The position numbers and the translations under genes were made by a program. The notes below the pieces were generated by a model that did not search any database, had not been told where the DNA came from, and was given only the letters and a program-made list of their open reading frames with translations. A stretch of 6,589 nucleotides of DNA from Candidatus Sulfopaludibacter sp. SbA3 (GTDB lineage Bacteria > Acidobacteriota > Terriglobia > 20CM-2-55-15), in assembly GCA_945861845.1 (NCBI GenBank), contig CAMAWS010000193.1, positions 1-6,589 of the forward strand, read 5' to 3'. Shown here piece after piece: positions 6,066 through 6,589 of the stretch. Within the stretch, counting starts at the first letter, position 1; each line of letters begins with the position of its first letter.

Positions 6066-6085
6066 ACCGGCCGGACCGGGAATTT
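6062..6085 (-). repeat. Right 24-bp inverted-repeat arm
   Basis: Exact reverse complement of 5792-5815. Its inner edge overlaps the first His codon of the RAYT remnant (6063-6065), so the RAYT truncation point coincides with this arm. This suggests the loss of the 5' half happened by recombination at, or insertion of, a REP copy. Confidence 0.85.
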
Positions 6086-6086
6086 T
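6075..6086 (+). repeat. Left copy of a near-direct repeat flanking the hairpin element
   Basis: ACCGGGAATTTT (6075-6086) and ACCGGAATTTT (6365-6375) flank the hairpin element in the same orientation and differ by a single G. They could be a decayed target-site duplication or an independent third piece of the 24-bp repeat. The right copy contains the stop codon of the SMP-30-like gene. Short and AT-containing, so moderate weight only. Confidence 0.45.
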
Positions 6087-6142
6087 GGGAGTGGGTCACT
6101 TTGAAATATCGCAATAAGCCGCGGAGCGGCGAAAGAACATAG

Positions 6143-6162
6143 CCACGGGCGTCAGCCCGTGG
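6143..6162. repeat. Hairpin, 8-bp stem (left half of mirror element)
   Basis: CCACGGGC (6143-6150), loop GTCA, GCCCGTGG (6155-6162). The same stem recurs in the right half at 6263-6270 and 6275-6282 with loop TTAC, so each half can fold alone or the two halves can pair with each other. Confidence 0.8.
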
Positions 6163-6195
6163 TGGAGTGAACGATCGAACATCAGCACTGTAGGT

Positions 6196-6239
6196 GCGGC
6201 ACAACACGATACTTGCATGTTGTGCCGCCCCGTTGGGGC
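6196..6239. repeat. Central hairpins of the mirror element
   Basis: GCGGCACAACA (6196-6206) pairs perfectly over 11 bp with TGTTGTGCCGC (6218-6228) around an 11-nt loop. It overlaps a second stem, GCCCC-GTT-GGGGC (6227-6239), so the two are partly exclusive alternatives in a folded strand. This centre is not mirrored in the flanking halves and acts as the pivot of the element. Confidence 0.8.
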
Positions 6240-6374
6240 TGGGCATAACATTCTGTCTGAATCCACGGGCTTACGCCCGTGGCTAATACTGTTTCGCCGC
6301 TACGCGGCTTCTGTGCTGTAACCAAGAAGGGATTGCGATGCGCGAAGTTTCAAGGTGACCCACTACCGGAATTT

Positions 6375-6589
6375 TCATTTCGCCCGGCCTTTGAAACCCT
6401 CGGCGATCATCGGGATCTTGTACAGGGATCTTGCGTCTCCCTCACCGCCGCCAGGACCATCATGTCCGCGGCCTATGACAAAGAGTGTTTTCTTGTCAGG
6501 TCCTGCAAACGCAAGGCTCGTGATATCGCGCGGCGTTGGAATCAAGCCGACATGTTGTCCCTGAGGGCTGTAGACCTGAACTCCCAGAT
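6375..6589 (-). CDS. SMP-30/gluconolactonase/LRE-like protein, C-terminal fragment (cut by right window edge)
   Basis: Minus-strand frame, 70 codons to the TGA at 6377-6375. The fragment begins LGVQVYSPQGQHVGLIPTPR, continues DITSLAFAGPDKKTLFVIGRG, and ends LYKIPMIAEGFKGRAK. GVQVYSPxG..G.IPTP..-T..AFAGPDKKTLFV is the last blades of the six-bladed beta-propeller of the SMP-30/gluconolactonase family. These enzymes are metal-dependent hydrolases, often of sugar lactones and frequently secreted, and the terminal GFKGRAK is typical of one widespread subgroup. A glycine-rich stretch (GPGGGEGD) sits near the end. The metal-binding residues and any signal peptide are outside the window, so the substrate cannot be stated. 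It converges on the hpt operon, separated by the repeat region, and its stop codon lies in the short repeat bordering the hairpin element. Confidence 0.9.
   Translation of the reverse strand, partial: LGVQVYSPQGQHVGLIPTPRDITSLAFAGPDKKTLFVIGRGHDGPGGGEGDARSLYKIPMIAEGFKGRAK

Larger units (their letters stand above)
5792..6085. mobile_element. 294-bp remnant element bounded by 24-bp perfect inverted repeats, holding a RAYT fragment
   Basis: The arms at 5792-5815 and 6062-6085 are exact reverse complements over 24 bp and lose identity immediately outside, so they mark the element ends. The space between is almost filled by the truncated RAYT reading frame. RAYT genes are characteristically flanked by copies of the REP palindromes they are thought to spread, often in inverted orientation, and this arrangement fits. 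The left end begins at the last base of the upstream stop codon, so the insertion did not break the phosphatase gene. Element type is inferred; the inverted repeat is directly seen. Confidence 0.7.
6090..6364. mobile_element. Non-coding mirror-arranged hairpin element with 17-bp terminal inverted repeats (MITE/REP-cluster-like)
   Basis: The ends AGTGGGTCACTTTGAAA (6090-6106) and TTTCAAGGTGACCCACT (6348-6364) are inverted repeats with one mismatch. Moving inward the same blocks recur in mirrored order: ATCGCAAT (6108-6115) with ATTGCGAT (6332-6339); a 19-bp GCCGC..GCGGC hairpin block (6116-6134 with 6292-6310, one mismatch); and AGCCACGGGCGT (6141-6152) with ACGCCCGTGGCT (6273-6284). The middle holds a separate strong stem. 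No convincing gene is present. It resembles a non-autonomous mobile repeat that depends on a transposase elsewhere. I recall similar CCACGGGC..GCCCGTGG and CCCCGTTGGGG hairpins as abundant intergenic repeats in acidobacterial and planctomycete genomes, but could not verify this here. Confidence 0.7.

Noticed and set aside
5968..6246. Minus-strand frame of 92 codons containing PRADARGYVLSPLRG
   Set aside because: It crosses the boundary of two repeat elements, and its recognisable string is just the translation of the CCACGGGC hairpin block. Such frames are often annotated as hypothetical proteins but are not genes.
6116..6310. CRISPR-like or riboswitch/structured RNA interpretation of the repeated hairpins
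   Set aside because: The repeats are inverted and mirrored, not regularly spaced direct repeats with spacers. The element lies downstream of both flanking genes, not in a leader, so neither CRISPR nor riboswitch fits.
6355..6564. Plus-strand frame of 69 codons at the right end
   Set aside because: Antisense to the SMP-30-like C-terminus and starting inside the terminal repeat of the hairpin element.

Overview
The window looks like chromosomal DNA of a GC-rich, flagellated bacterium, most plausibly an acidobacterium. This assignment is an inference from gene content and style: a secreted carboxypeptidase-regulatory-like/TPR protein, an SMP-30/gluconolactonase-family protein, a tandem-GAF SpoIIE phosphatase, and intergenic DNA rich in hairpin repeats. 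No rRNA or marker phylogeny is present to confirm it.

Layout, left to right. (1) Positions 1-145, minus strand: the first 48 codons of a flagellin gene, running off the left edge. It has a strong Shine-Dalgarno, a leader of about 100 nt with two small hairpins, and a sigma28-like promoter at 249-276. (2) Positions 299-2712, minus strand: a two-gene operon in which a secreted TPR protein is followed, through a 4-nt ATGA stop/start overlap, by a MOFRL-family glycerate 2-kinase. A good sigma70-type promoter (TTGAAC-N17-TATGAT) lies at 2739-2767. (3) Positions 2713-2828: a divergent intergenic region holding that promoter and a striking GC-rich palindrome (2770-2810). (4) Positions 2829-5792, plus strand: three genes that all overlap. 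These are hpt (purine salvage), deoC (deoxyribose-phosphate aldolase) and a soluble GAF-GAF-SpoIIE/PP2C phosphatase of the RsbU type. The hpt/deoC pair recycles purine bases and deoxyribose phosphate. The phosphatase is presumably the output of a partner-switching or other Ser/Thr phosphorylation circuit, but no partner protein is in view. (5) Positions 5793-6374: intergenic DNA between convergent genes, built almost entirely of mobile debris. The first part is an N-terminally truncated REP-associated tyrosine transposase (RAYT) remnant enclosed by perfect 24-bp inverted repeats. Next to it is a separate non-coding element of about 275 bp whose two halves mirror each other block by block and fold into at least five hairpins. 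(6) Positions 6375-6589, minus strand: the last 70 codons of an SMP-30/gluconolactonase-like protein, running off the right edge.

The ordinary genes are confidently assigned to families. The least ordinary parts are the nested repeat structure at 5792-6375, the palindrome in front of hpt, and the unusual three-gene overlap that places a signalling phosphatase behind two nucleotide-salvage enzymes. I see no defence system, CRISPR array, tRNA or rRNA.
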